This document shows positions 1 through 11,315 of a stretch of DNA of 64,000 nucleotides, piece after piece (within the stretch, counting starts at the first letter, position 1; each line of letters starts with the position of its first letter). The stretch lies in NCBI GenBank assembly GCA_963662175.1, contig OY759217.1:16742562-16806561 (forward strand). The letters are read 5' to 3'. A model generated the notes under the pieces. That model saw only the letters and a list, made by a program, of their open reading frames with translations. It was not told where the DNA came from and did not search any database. The translations under genes were made by a program, and so were the position numbers. This DNA is from Aradus depressus (lineage: Eukaryota; Arthropoda; Insecta; Hemiptera; Aradidae).

Positions 1-118
1 ATTTTCTTTATAATTTTCGAAGAAATCCAAGATTAAGCTTATGTTGCAGTAAATTGTATAGTATTTTGTTACTTTTCGATACCACATTCTACTCTAGTAT
101 TCTTCACTTTTTTTATTA

Positions 119-341
119 GAGGGCGCTGGTAGCTCAGTGGTACGCATAATTTCAAAAAACTTTGAGCTCACCGTCCTTTGGATGGGACGTTAAGCGATGG
201 TCCCGAGCAGGTACGATGTCATGTACTCGTTAAAGACCTTACCTTTGATGAATAAAAATGTAGGGTGGGCAAAGTTTAGGATTCCCACAGTAGAGTCGGG
301 CTCATATCCACCAAAGCCCGGGCATGAGTCACAATAAATAA
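119..341 (+). mobile_element. SINE-A, internally deleted copy
   Basis: The head GGGCGCTGGTAGCTCAGTGGT is that of the tRNA-derived SINE repeated through the window. The B box and the segment after it are missing: the copy jumps from the A-box region to the body (CCGTCCTTTGGATGGGACG) and runs to GGGCATGAGTCACAATAA. Non-functional fragment. Confidence 0.85.
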
Positions 342-1274
342 CTTTTTTCCGAAGTAAGGTTTTTGTTTACTTTCAATTATTTTATTTTATTTAAAATATA
401 GGTTTTTTTTCAAGGGTTAGGACGCCTGCTGCTCTGATAAATTTACCAGTACCAACCTAACGAATACAAATGTTTTTCTGCCCTTTGGCTCTCCAACTAG
501 TGAAGGGGGGAGGAGGCCGCGGGAGTCAAGCGCTGTCCCTCCCACCACTCTGCCCACTGTCCAGCAGTGGAGGAAGACCAGAAGGCGGTTCGTCAAGAGG
601 ACTGAGAGGCGTGAGTGGAGAATCTGGTCATAATCAGCATTCCCTTAAAAAAATTACGTTAGAAAAAATAAGAAAACGAAAAGAAACAAATTAAAGTAGA
701 TCTCGAGGCTAACGCCGCCTCTCAGCCTTTTTGGAGGTTTGTGCGGATGGGATTATGATGATAAGGATTTGGAGGAGGATTATTGTGGAAGGAGAGGTTG
801 GTGTGGAACTTACAAAAACGGGATTTGATGAGGTCTTGGACAAAAGGAACTTTGAGGTCGTTGTGGAGTGTAAGGTTGGAAACAAAAAAAGGGAGCATCT
901 ACAATGGTTCTTTTTCGTCCCATTAGAATTAAAAATTTGGGTCGGCGCGTCTCAAGGGATGGTTCATAATTGAATCCCCTTGATGTTTCATGACTTGGGG
1001 GTATTACAAAATTCCGTAAAATTCCGTGTTACTATGCGGCGGAGAGGCTGAACCTGGGTCCCCTGGTGCTAATGACCAAGCTGCGTGTGGTCGCATCCAC
1101 ATATATCATTGCCCAAACCTGGGTGGTCACCAATGTCGCCAATTAGCAGCCCATGTGTTCTGTTGGACTACTCATGTTTCTGCTCTCTCACACTTCACAC
1201 CACACACTCCTCTCCTCTCCTTAACATTTCTCTCCTTTCACAACACATATTTCAATTTAACTGCCTGCCTACTG
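342..1274. other. No recognisable gene; contains a repeat piece at about 554-652
   Basis: Open frames here (for example 470-694 and 731-973) resemble no protein I know. Bases 554-652 (ACTGTCCAGCAGTGGAGGAAG onward, ending in an A-run) match 18575-18675 closely, so this part is an interspersed repeat, possibly the 3' end of a retroelement. The rest is unassigned. Confidence 0.5.
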
Positions 1275-1400
1275 TCCAGAAGCTAAACAAGTTAAAAGTC
1301 ACAAAAAATGTGGCCATTACAGGGACTTTCTTATACCAACCACGCTTACGGAACACTCTGTAGCTCTCCTACTTTCTCAAATTCATTTCATAGTGGCATT
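1275..1400 (-). repeat. Rep-E copy
   Basis: Contains the Rep-E signature ACTTTCTTATACCAACCAC (reverse of TTGGTATAAGAAAGT) and the companion motif AAATTCATTTCATA...GGCATTACT. Rep-E recurs at 16083-16270, 22190-22292, 25590-25760 and 40800-40910. No coding capacity is seen and the class is unknown. Confidence 0.6.
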
Positions 1401-1417
1401 ACTCGGTATATGAAAGT

Positions 1418-1482
1418 TAGGTTACGTTAGGTTTTATAACTCATGCCGGGCTTTAACTACGAGGTCATATCGCCTACTACCC
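1418..1482 (-). mobile_element. SINE-A 3' end fragment
   Basis: GTTAGGTTACGTTAGGTTTTATAACTCATGCC is the reverse of the SINE-A 3' end with its CCTAA-type tail, cut off after CGCCTACTACC. Confidence 0.8.
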
Positions 1483-1843
1483 TAAATCGAATACATTTAA
1501 TTTAGGACTAATAACATTTTCATCTCAAATTTAAATTTTACAGCAGTAATTGTTTTCGAGTTAGCGTGGTTGCGAAGTTCTAGTCACATAGGTACATACT
1601 AGGTGTATCGATGTTGAAATTGTGTTTAAGAAAACTCAAAACGTGTAATTCCGTTGAAAACTCTATCTTAATTTTTTTAATTTCCTTACACTGAAGGTAT
1701 AAAAAAGTGAAAAAAAAAAATGAAAACTGAAAACCTTCGTGTCATGAAATGCTCCCTTCGCTAATGTATATGAAAGTAAAAAAATATTTTATAATTCGTT
1801 GCTACGCGATACAATTTAAACGTTACTTTGAAATATTTCCCTT
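1483..1843. other. Unassigned AT-rich DNA
   Basis: No gene, RNA or repeat match to the rest of the window was recognised in this stretch. Confidence 0.4.
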
Positions 1844-2165
1844 GAGGGCGCCGGTAGCTCAGTGGTATGCTTGCCTTCTGAGCTCAAGGTCGTGAGTTCG
1901 AAATCCGGCAGAGGCTCTTAGTTTATTTTATCTGTGAGGTAAAATAAACTTAAGCACGCCGTCCTTCGGATGGAACGTTAAGCGATGGTCCCGACCCTGT
2001 ACGATGTCAGGTACTCGTTAAAGACCCCTGCCCAAAACATTTAGGACTCCCACAGTAGAGTCGGGCTCATGTCCACCAGGGTGATGAAAGAGCGCTATGA
2101 CCTCGTAGTTTTTGGCGATATGACCTCGTAGTTAAAGCCCGGGCATGAGTCATAATAACTAACTA
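1844..2165 (+). mobile_element. SINE-A, near full-length, AACTA-tail subtype
   Basis: Starts GAGGGCGCCGGTAGCTCAGTGG (tRNA-like A box), then a B box (GAGTTCGAAATCC), the shared body and CATGAGTCATAATAACTAACTA. A short duplication near the 3' end repeats GACCTCGTAGTT. The tail is AACTAACTA, not CCTAA, which marks a second SINE-A subtype, also seen at 3741, 8665, 53990 and 59950. Confidence 0.9.
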
Positions 2166-2639
2166 TATTCCGTAGTTAGACAAAACAGCTATTCACTAAA
2201 AAACTTCGGCCTGAGAAGATGCAAATATACAAATGATAACCACTTTTTGCCAAAATTTGTTCCGAAAGTGTTGTTTTGAGTGTGATATTTCATCACGTAT
2301 TTCCTGCCGCTTGGGTGAACTGTCATTCATAATTTGTCTGAAGGCATCATTTTTTTGACATATTTTTGGCTGTTTCCTCTACCAGCCTCATTTCTAGGTT
2401 GGGACCTTGAAAATTTCCTCTGAAATCTTACTGTGCAGTTCTTTGAAGTTAGTTCGTAATAATTCAATATCCCTCTGTCAGTTTCTACGAACTTTAATTC
2501 TTCCTTGGAATGAATTCCTGTTACAAGGGAAATAACGACAATAACAATAACAAGCTGCTATCTTACATCCCTTTAAGACCGGAAATCATTGGATCTAGAT
2601 CTGGAAATTTTTTATTTACAAGAACTTTTTGTCTGTGAA
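2166..2639. other. Unassigned
   Basis: No gene or known repeat recognised. Confidence 0.4.
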
Positions 2640-3030
2640 CTTGATATAATGAATGTACCGACACGAAATTTTATATGTGTTCAGAACAACATAAAAACGA
2701 CACTTAATAATTTTTAGCGGACTCGGCCAAAGGGAAGAGGGATCAGAGGGATAACTCAACTCAAAAACTCCAATAATTCACAATATAATAATGTATCGAT
2801 CTGAAATTTTATATTTAAATTCAAAAACGCATGATGCCGTACGGAAGTTTTACACTAAACAGGTCGGAAGTTCGAAGTTGAATTTTCCCCGAAATTGAAT
2901 GTTTTGCAAACTTCTTTTCGAAAAAAAAAAAAAGGATATATAGACATGAAATTTTATACGTATATCCAGAACCCCGTGAGGACGACGTCAATTTTCAGGG
3001 AAATCAGCCAAAGGGAAAGTCGTCAACATC
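2640..3030 (+). repeat. HPE copy, tandem modules
   Basis: Three decayed HPE modules, each with a variant of GTATCGACACGAAATTTTAT and of CCAAAGGGAAG. They are interrupted by a piece of the HPE start region (AGGTCGGAAGTTCGAAGTTGA) and an A-run. Ends are not preserved. Confidence 0.75.
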
Positions 3031-3740
3031 AATTTGGTATCCTCTATTTTTTAAAGTTATTTATTTATCCCTTTTTTTTTCTTTTTTTATTCTAAATTTT
3101 TATTTTATATTTATTTTTTCCCCATATTTCCTAAATTCTATCAAAATAAATATTATACCCATTTAGCATATCCATATATTTTTTAATCATTCATTTATTT
3201 ATTTTATTTTATTATTATTATTAATATTTTTCCTCATCTTTCTCTTCACATTTTTTCGTTTTAGCCCCCAATTACTAAAATTAATCTTATTTCAATCCTA
3301 GTCTGGACATCCTTTTTTCTCTTTTTAGTTAACCATCATTAAATTATGCTCCATCGATTTTTATCAATTTATTTTATTTTCTTCATATTTTAAAGATTCT
3401 CTATTATACATGTTCTTCTATTTATACAGATACTTTATTTCTTCATGATTAAGCCGTGCATGTTAATATTTTATTTACCTATATTTATTTTTGTCTAATT
3501 TTTCTCCATAAAATAGTAGCACTAATTTATTTACTTTTGTATTTATTTCTTTGTATGGCATACTGATACTTTATTTCCTTGTATCCTTTTATTTTTGACT
3601 CTATGTATTTATTCTTAGGGGACCTCGGTCCCAGATTAAAATTTCTTTTCATTTCATTGTATTTTCATTTATATAATTTTTTTTCTCCCCAAAAAATCAT
3701 CAGATCTACCAGTTTTAATGTTAATAATATTCCTATTAAT
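3031..3740. other. T-rich unassigned DNA
   Basis: Strongly T-rich low-complexity sequence with no coding signal or recognised repeat. Confidence 0.5.
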
Positions 3741-4055
3741 TAGTTAGTTATTATGACTCATGCCCGGGATTTTACTACAAGGTCAAATCGCTTACTACCA
3801 GAACGCTCTTGACTCACTCTGGTGGACTTGAACCCGACTCTACAGTGGGATTTTGTAAATGGTGCCTACTCTGGTTTATTCACCTAGGGTAGGAGTCTTT
3901 AACGAGTACCTATGCGTACAGGCTCGGTACACATCCGAAGGACGGCGTGTTCAAGGTTTTTTCACTTACCAGATATAATCCTAAAGGCCTAGGCTGGGTT
4001 TCGATCCCGCGAACTTGAGCTCAGTAGACAAGCACCTCTGATCTACCGGCGCCCT
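3741..4055 (-). mobile_element. SINE-A, near full-length, AACTA-tail subtype
   Basis: Reads from TAGTTAGTTATTATGACTCATG to CTACCGGCGCCC. The internal B-box complement TTCGATCCCGCGAAC is mutated. Several private substitutions suggest an old copy. Confidence 0.9.
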
Positions 4056-5039
4056 TTATTCCTGTAAGCTATTATTAATTAATAATTCATTATTTACTAC
4101 TAGTGTCCAAGATTGTCTACTAAATGACATAGTAGTTAGAAGCCCTTGTAGCTAGTTACTCCCCCTCCCTAATCTGCCCAATCATTGTATTATTTGCAGT
4201 TTATCCTACCCTAAATGGGCTATTTCTGTTGGGTAATTGGTCTGATCTAGCCCTGATCTACCCTATATGGGAGGGCGGCCCTGAGGGATGTTCTCTGAAA
4301 GGGGTCCTCAACCAACCCCTAGCTTGTTCCATCACAATCCATTTGACACTACACATCACTTAGGTCGCTGTGACATTTTGTAAAGATGGATCATCCCTTT
4401 GGGGAGACTTTATACATAACAAATCGCCTTATTGTCAAATCAAAATATCTATTATACATTAAGTGGGTAGTTATGTAAACATTTAGTGTTACGCTATTTT
4501 TCTTCCTATTTTAATTCTTTGTCCCCTCTCTAGAATAGAGGAGAGGGTCCATTCTTCCTTATCCATTCTTCCTTTCCAATTTTATTTCTTTGCTTTCAAT
4601 TGCATCCATCTTTCTACATTCATGGAACTAGTTATTTACAGGCTTTAAGAACGAGGTCATATCGCCTACTACCTGATAGACATGATAGCCCGACTCTACT
4701 AACGTAATCTTTACCGAGTACTTGACATCGTGAAGGCTCGAGACCATCGCTAAACGTCCGAAGCCCTTTACCTCCCAGATAAAAAACCTAACTTACTTTT
4801 ATGGATATTGTGTAGTAAAGAAGTCAAGTCAGGTTCATATCCTGGGCTTTTCAGGTGTTGAAAGAATTCAGAGTCGCCCTTCTCGAAGGTTCCCCAACTC
4901 TAGTCTTCAGCTTTCGGCCTGTCTGTCCAACATAAAAATATTTACAAATTTTGTTTAGGTACTAATTTTATTATATTTACTACTTTTTAAGAAAAGAACT
5001 ATTAATTTTTATCAATATTGTTACATATTTACTTTACCC
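4056..5039. other. Unassigned, with a decayed SINE-A at 4640-4795
   Basis: Bases 4640-4795 hold a much-deleted minus-strand SINE-A (AACGAGGTCATATCGCCTAC, then GACCATCGCTAAACGTCC, then ACCTCCCAGATAAAA). The remainder of the interval shows no gene or recognised repeat. Confidence 0.6.
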
Positions 5040-5310
5040 GAGGGGTCTGTGAATACGATAATTCCCGATTGAATGACTGTTTCGACACGAAATTTTATAT
5101 TTGTATCTAGAACCCTATAGGGACGATACATATTGATTTTCAGTCAAATTGGCCAAAGTGAAGGGAGGGATTAGGGGGAAGGCTCAATACAAAAACCCTA
5201 ATAACTGCCGATGTACAAAAAAATATCGAGACACAAAATTTAGTGTAGGGATTCAGAAGATCCTCACGTTATTTCGCGCTGGGGAAGTACATTGCCGGTT
5301 ATTCTCTAAC
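5040..5310 (+). repeat. HPE copy, 3' half
   Basis: One module plus the HPE end: TTTCGACACGAAATTTTATA, GGCCAAAGTGAAGG, AATAACTGCCGATG, then GCGCTGGGGAAGTACATTGC and a decayed terminal hairpin. Confidence 0.8.
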
Positions 5311-5351
5311 AATTTTTTTTTTACCTTTTTACTAAATGGTGGGTTTTTATA

Positions 5352-5460
5352 GACAGGCTAATGATGAGACCACGTCGAAAGCCGGCTAGCACAAATAATA
5401 AAATCTGTGAGAGGTCAGACTACGTCTTTATTTGACAAACTGTAAAATTTTAAGGTACTT
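5352..5460 (+). repeat. Short repeat with a weak hammerhead-like core (pair of 10038-10140)
   Basis: Shared with 10038-10140: GGCTAATGATGAG, GAAAGCCGGCTAGCAC and AATAATAAAATCTGTGA. The order UGAUGAG, short stem GAC/GUC, GAAA, then palindrome AGCCGGCU followed by A resembles a hammerhead core with a loopless helix III. The base before UGAUGA is A, not C, and I see no convincing stem I, so this is the weakest of the hammerhead-like calls. Confidence 0.35.
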
Positions 5461-6160
5461 GTATCTATTTTTCTATAGTTAAGTGATTTGGACTATGGAT
5501 GTTGAACAGACAGACCTCTGAACGAGAGACATTGACCTACGAAATTCTGAAAACGTACAGAACATAAATATATTAAGTGCAATAATAATGCTCATTATTA
5601 ATTTGAATCACGTTGTGACCATGAAGAAAGAGTGATATTGTATAAAATACGACCAGATGAGTATCACAACAAAAAGTTGGACCCGTGTTGACGGCTCAAC
5701 AGTTGGGCTTATAAGAAAAGACGTAAAAATAAGTCGTAAAATATTTTGTTAACTCGTAAACTTGACTTGACTAAGTAAGGTAACAAATACACTTCACATA
5801 GGCTAGGTGACTTGGAAGTCTCAGCTTCAGGATCTTACGACTTCTATTAAAATAAATCGGTGTTCGATACCTTAAGGTCTAACGCTTGTACAGCACATGA
5901 ACCATTAATGATAGATAAGAGCAATATTCCAGGATGTGTCTCTATACAATATTAAGGATAAAACGTAGCTTTTAGTCATATCAGTTACGCAGAGAGCCCT
6001 TCAATTACGAACTCGTACACTTTTTTGTTTGAATGAAGGGAGGAAAAATATGTCGAACAATCCCCGCCAATATTCCTTTTGCTTTTCTTGATGTAAAATA
6101 TTCTATTCTTTTCTTCAATTCTTCTTATTCTTCCTCCTATCTGTTGGTGCAGATGAATGC
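5461..6160. other. Unassigned
   Basis: No gene or recognised repeat. The minus-strand frame 5985-6209 has no recognisable domain. Confidence 0.4.
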
Positions 6161-6652
6161 ATAAAGAGTGAATTTGAAGGTCGACTCGGACAAGACAATG
6201 ATCCGTCATAACTAGTCCAATCTAGGTACCTTCTGTTTCACCACCTCTCCCCTTCTCCGCCTCCCCTCCGACCTATTTGTAGGTACGTTCAACCTCTCCG
6301 CAGGATCCCTGCCACAGCACATTATAAAGAGTGAATTTGAAGGTCGACTCGGAGAAGACAATGATCCGTCATAACTAGTCCAATCTAGGTACCTTCTGTT
6401 TCACCACCTCTCCCCTTCTCCGCCTCCCCTCCGACCTATTTGTAGGTACGTTCAACCTCTCCGCAGGATCCCTTCCACAGCACATTATAAAGAGTAAATT
6501 TGAAGGTCGACTCGGACAAGACAATGATCCTTTATAACTAGTCCAATCTAGGTACCTTCTGTTTCACCACCTCTCCCCTTCTCCGCCTCCCCTCCGACCT
6601 CTCTCTTTGTAGGTACGTTCAACCTCTCCGCAGGGTCCCTTCCACAGCACAT
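6161..6652. repeat. Tandem array, 3 x 163 bp
   Basis: ATAAAGAG starts at 6161, 6324 and 6487, exactly 163 bp apart. Each unit holds GAAGGTCGACTCGGA, TCCAATCTAGGTACCTTCTG and a pyrimidine-rich block (CTCCCCTTCTCCGCCTCCCC). The third unit carries a small CTCT insertion. Near-identity of units indicates recent amplification. Confidence 0.9.
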
Positions 6653-7131
6653 CATTTTAACTTTTTAAAAGTAATTCTTAGGTAGATGCTTACGTAACAT
6701 CTAGATGCTGGGCCATTGCTCTTTCACAGCTCCTATAATTACGTACCTCATGGTCTACTTCCCGTTATTATTTTCTTAGGGACCCGTCTTGTCGCCATCA
6801 TTTACATTTAACAAATTACTCATATCCTCTTTTAATTGGGTCTTGGTGATGTAGTTCTCACGGAATCCTGGCACCAATTTTTTTTAAATATCTTTTTCTA
6901 TAAAAAAAACTAGATGGGAATTTATTCAGAATTTTATTGTGTTGTAACTTGCTGTCTTAATTTTTATTTGGAGCAAATAAGATTTTCATGAAATGAAAAC
7001 ATGATATATACACACACTCCGCCAGTACGATGGCGGAGCTCACCCTGTGGAGTGAATTGTAAACTTGATGAAAAATTCAAACGGATTTCTGTTATTCTTA
7101 AAGGACCATATGTCACAAATATTGAACAAAT
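6653..7131. other. Unassigned
   Basis: No gene or recognised repeat. Confidence 0.4.
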
Positions 7132-7410
7132 CAGAGGCTCTTTGGTTTTTTTATCTGTGAAGTAAAAAACCTTGAGCTCTCCGTCCTTCGGATGGTACGT
7201 TAAGTGATGTTCCCGAGCCTGAGGTGAATGCATTTTGCTGAAAATCAACAGGCGTTTTCCTTATTAGGCTGCGATTCCACATATAATATTTCGTGTCGAT
7301 AAATACATTACTTCGGCAGTTTTGGGGATTTGTGTGCCAACTTGGCTGAAAATTGACGAAAGAGCTCTCTGGATGTAGTTCAAAGTCCGGGCATGAGTCA
7401 CAAGAAATAA
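7132..7410 (+). mobile_element. SINE-A / HPE mosaic
   Basis: 7132-7222 is plus-strand SINE-A body (CCGTCCTTCGGATGG). 7223-7356 is minus-strand HPE module sequence (TTTCGTGTCGATAAATACATT). SINE-A resumes at about 7357 (GACGAAAGAGC) and ends at CGGGCATGAGTCACAAG. An HPE piece replaces part of the SINE body. Confidence 0.65.
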
Positions 7411-7559
7411 CTGACAAATAGACGATAAGAATGTACATAAAGTGTTATTAACATTTATAAAGTATTAATAACAAAAAGAGAACGAATTAATAAGAAAGAA
7501 ATATTAATAAATTTAATAGCTAAGAGGAAAAATAAATATAGATGTCTAAATAAAAAAGT

Positions 7560-7832
7560 TGTCGGTGATTCACCGGCAATGTACTTCCCCAGAACGAATT
7601 AATATATTAACTTTTCGCTGCCCCTCAATAACCAGTCTACCATTTGCGCTAATATTCAATAGTTGACTTACATAGGGAGTCCTAAATCCTCAACTAAATT
7701 TTGTATAGATAAATTCATTACACTGTCAGTTGTTACGTCAGAAAACATAAAATCGAAAATTTCGTTAAAAACTCCGCATCGAATTTTTGATCGATTAAAT
7801 AACTTCTGCTATAACTCATATAGCCAAGTAAA
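7560..7832 (-). repeat. HPE, short complete form
   Basis: Both ends are present: GTCGGTGATTCACCGGCAAT with TACTTCCCCAGAACG at the left, and ATAACTTCTGCTATAACTCA with ATATAGCCAAGTAAA at the right. Only one module lies between them. Confidence 0.8.
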
Positions 7833-8340
7833 AATAACCCATTAAATATATGAAAACATAAAATAACAAAACAATAAAAAAATACAACAAGAATATATAA
7901 TAAGCAGTGGATGAATGGGAAGCGATCTTACTGAAAATTGCACTCCTCCACAGATTGCAACTGTTTGCCTGGACCGACGCTAAAAGCGTTAAGCCATCAT
8001 TGCGGTGTCCAGCGCTGCTCCCACTGGTCGGCCTACAGCTGCCCACTCAGCGGCAGGTGGACTCCTGATCCATATCTAACACTCATTAATAATTATTATT
8101 TGACTTGTCCCTAATAACTACCCGTGAAAAATAGCTAGTTCTAGCTTCACTTCTCTTTTATAATAATGGTGCGGATATGCAGAAACTCTCCCAGATGGGA
8201 TCTGGTTCAGACCTACCTCTCAGGCCCTTGGTTAACTAGTGGATCCAACTGTAATTAACCACATTCCATGGGATTAGTTTAATATAATCTTGATTTAACC
8301 TCAGTCAATAATCTGAATTTTTATATTTTTCCAGTTGAAA
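7833..8340. other. Unassigned
   Basis: No gene or recognised repeat. The frame on the minus strand at 7816-8046 has no recognisable domain. Confidence 0.35.
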
Positions 8341-8664
8341 AAATGTTATCGGTGAATCACACGGAATGTACTTCACCACTGCGAATTAATCAAATATGTT
8401 TTCGCTCTACCACTGAACCGACTCATCATTTGACCCACCACTTCCCTTTGGCAGATTTTGCTGAAAATCGACAGACGTCTTCCTTATTGGGTTGCAATTT
8501 CACAAATAATATTTTGTATCGATACATTCATTACTTCGGCAGTTTTTGGGGTTTTCGTATTGAGCCTCCACTCCTAATTCCCACTTCTCCTTTGGCCAAC
8601 TCGGCTGAAAATTGATAGGTGTCGTCTCTATAGAGTTTTGGATTGACATATAAAATGTTCATTA
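8341..8664 (-). repeat. HPE copy, next to a SINE-A
   Basis: Starts TTATCGGTGAATCAC (terminal hairpin region), followed by two modules (GTATCGATACATTCATTAC; TTTGGCCAACTCGGCTGAAA). It stops at CATATAAAATGTTC where the SINE-A at 8665 begins. Confidence 0.75.
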
Positions 8665-8946
8665 TTAGTTAGTTATTATGACTCATGCCATGGCTTAACT
8701 ACGAGGTCATATCGCCTACTACCAGAGCGCTCTTTCGTCACTCTGGTGGACATGAGTCCGACTCTACTGTGGGAGTCCTAAATTTTGCCTACCCTAAATT
8801 TTTATTCACTTAGAGCAGGGGTCTTTAACGAGTACCTGACATCGTACAGGCTCGGGACCATCGCTTAACGTCCAATGCGAAGAACGGCCTGCTTAAGTTT
8901 ATTTTACCTCCCAGATAAAATAAACTAAAGGCCTCGGTCGGGTTAT
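8665..8946 (-). mobile_element. SINE-A, head truncated, AACTA-tail subtype
   Basis: TAGTTAGTTATTATGACTCATGCC through the body to GGCCTCGGTCGGGTT. The tRNA-like head with both boxes is missing. Confidence 0.85.
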
Positions 8947-9475
8947 TTTCATTATTATTTGCTCGTATATATTTTATTTATTGTTTTGTACATAATCATA
9001 TGTTATCAGTGAACCTATATACTTTTTTTCCTGGGAAAGTAAAATTTAAAACATTGCAAAACTCACTTTTTGTGCTCATATTTTTTTTGGGGCTTATCAA
9101 ATAAAATGCAAATCAATTGTTGCATTCTGTGTTGAGTGTGGACTAAAAGCTGTGTTTGTGATAAGAGGGCAGGCTACGTGCTATGAGGTAGGAGGCGGGT
9201 GGTTTGGTTAGAGTGGTGGAGGGGGGTGTGATGTTATCAATGAAGGTATGATTTATAGCTTCATTCAAGTCTGATAGTGCTCGTTACACTACCCTCCCCT
9301 CAGTCATGCTCGCCTCTCGGATCTCTATCTCAGAGTTGATGAAAAACAGGTCGACTGTAAGCTTGACACTCCGCCCTTCGTCTCTCATTAAACATGCTAA
9401 TAGGCGTCTATGTGTGAGTTGCACAATGAGACCCTAAGGGCAACACCGCCCTTATATCTTAAGAAGGAAAAAAAA
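8947..9475. other. Unassigned
   Basis: No gene or recognised repeat. Confidence 0.4.
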
Positions 9476-9835
9476 AATTGGTCAATCACCTGCTATGTTC
9501 TTCCCCACCACAAATTAGTCATTTTTTGTTCTCTCTCCAACTTACATAGCTTCTGAATCCTCGTATTTTGTTTCAATATTTAGGGTAAATACCCTCAAAT
9601 GAGTCGAGTCCCGTTTCTCTGATCTCCCACTTCCCTTTGACCGATTTCGCAGAAGTACCATCCTAAATCGGCTGTTATTGGAACTTGTTTTCCCTCTTCT
9701 TCTTTGGCTGATTTTGCTGAAAATTGATAGATGTCGTCTTTAGAGTATTCTAGGATTAGGAGATAGGAAAACTCGAAATTTTGAGCGATTACGTAACTTA
9801 TTCTCAATTTCGTATAGCTAGGGACGTAACATGTG
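9476..9835 (-). repeat. HPE copy, decayed
   Basis: Weak terminal region (GGTCAATCACCTGCTATG, TTCTTCCCCACC), one to two modules (TTTGGCTGATTTTGCTGAAA), and the other end CGTAACTTATTCTCAATTTC with GTATAGCTAGGGACG. Confidence 0.7.
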
Positions 9836-10037
9836 TGACAATTATAAGTAAAATTTCACCCTGTCTGACCCTAGGGTGTCGTCATTCCATATAAGAAATA
9901 TCTGGAATGATGGGAGAGATCTCAGCACAGAATTAAGGAACATACCACTGAAAGGCAACCGGTCCACTTTCGCGACCCACATTATCGACAATAGCCACAC
10001 TTTCGACTCTATAGACGGTTTTACTGAATGATGTTTT

Positions 10038-10140
10038 TTTTTAGCCTAATGATGAGGGCAACATTGAAAGCCGGCTAGCACAGAAATAATAAAATCTGTG
10101 ATGTCAGAATACATTTTTATTTTGTAATCTGTGAAATATA
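10038..10140 (+). repeat. Short repeat, pair of 5352-5460
   Basis: TAGCCTAATGATGAGGG, GAAAGCCGGCTAGCACAG and AATAATAAAATCTGTGATGT match the copy at 5352. The two are about 80 percent alike by eye. See that entry for the hammerhead-like reading; here the stem II bases do not pair well. Confidence 0.5.
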
Positions 10141-10530
10141 TTTTATATTTGAAATTAAATGCCTATTTCATACCAGTCGATCGTCCTGTGCTGTTATGAA
10201 TTCAGTGACCAAGTTGAGAGGACATCTTGGGAGATGGGTTTTCAGTTATGAAAAATTCTCAACCTCGAGTAAAAATGTTAATTTTTTCCTGACTTTCATG
10301 GTATCACATGTCTTCCCACTATTTTATTTTCGTGCAGAATCGGCTTTCAACGCAACTGCTTCATCATCAGTGGCACATAATTTACCATTGAAGTTGACTC
10401 AGTTGCGTTCAAATCCTGTTCTGATCATAAATAAAACAGTGGGAAGACAACGTCATATATTTCTTCGAGAAATCTTGCCGCACAATATCTTACTATCCCA
10501 TATTAATGGTATCAATTTCTTTGTTGACAG

Positions 10531-10804
10531 ACGAATGTTCCCAACGGTGCGAGTATCGTTCAGCGGAGTGCGAGCGGAGCAGCGGTACGGAGTACTGATG
10601 GACATAGTACCGGTGGACAACAAGCGGTACAGGTACGCCTATCACCGGTCCTCCTGGCTGGTGGCCGGGAAGGCGGATCCTCCCGCCCCCTCCAGACTTT
10701 ATCTCCATCCTGACTCTCCCTTCACGGGGGAGCAGCTTCGCAAGCAGGTCGTCTCCTTCGAGAAAGTCAAACTTACCAACAACGAGATGGACAAAAATGG
10801 ACAG
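10531..10804 (+). CDS. Tbx20: T-box transcription factor Tbx20 class (midline/H15-like), T-box exon, middle part
   Basis: Encodes 91 residues after a split codon: a C-terminal part of the first half of the T-box. Recognisable strings are [53 protein letters not shown] and [14 protein letters not shown]-box proteins are nuclear DNA-binding regulators; Tbx20 members act in heart, neuroblast and segment patterning. [17 protein letters not shown] and EQL at the usual tryptophan site of the T-box signature point to Tbx20. The acceptor is TTGTTGACAG at 10521-10530 and the donor is CAG/GTAAGC at 10804/10805. It starts in phase with an upstream arginine codon and ends in phase 0. The preceding exon (T-box start and N-terminus) was not found in 1-10530. 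The open frame continuing upstream from 10196 is intron. Confidence 0.95.
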
Positions 10805-10937
10805 GTAAGCTTCTATCCACTGTGTGGAAAGGTGTTACATTACGTAAGGGCTACCAACCTCTTCTATAGGCTACCAGAGCTCGTCCTTTCTGCGCTAACT
10901 AAAAGTTAAACCGAAACAAAATGGCGACGGTGTATAC
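10805..10937. other. Start of the 18.5-kb intron
   Basis: Donor GTAAGC. The intron runs to the acceptor TTTGTTTCAG at 29271. Its contents are listed repeat by repeat below. Confidence 0.9.
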
Positions 10938-11315
10938 ATTCTCAGTTTACAGATTTTGTTGAAAATCAATATGTGTCTTACTCAGGGACTATCATAATAA
11001 ATTTTGTGTTGATACATTCTTCACTTTGGGCATTTACGCTTTTATTTATGACTTAATGACCATTAACGTCAATACCTATTGATTTTCAGCCAAATTGCCA
11101 AAGAGAAGAGGGTATTATTGAGGCTTAAAACTAAAACTGCCGATAGAATGAGTTTATGGACACAAAATTTAGTATGAGGATTTAGGATCCCCTATATAAG
11201 TCAACTATTGAATATTAGTGCCAACGTTCGACTGGTTTTGGAGGAGGAGCGAAAAGTTAATAGATTAATTAATTCTGGGGAAGTACATGACCATGATTCG
11301 CCGACGACTTTTTTT
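10938..11315. repeat. HPE pieces in both orientations
   Basis: 10938-11040 reads as minus-strand HPE module (GTGTTGATACATTCTTCAC). 11065-11315 reads as plus strand (CTATTGATTTTCAGCCAAAT, TAGTATGAGGATTTAGGA, TTCTGGGGAAGTACATGACC) and ends in ATGATTCGCCGACGAC. Confidence 0.75.

Noticed and set aside
10196..10909. A 237-residue open frame read as one protein
   Set aside because: Only 10531-10804 is T-box. The flanks lie beyond canonical AG and GT sites and match no T-box sequence, so they are intron.
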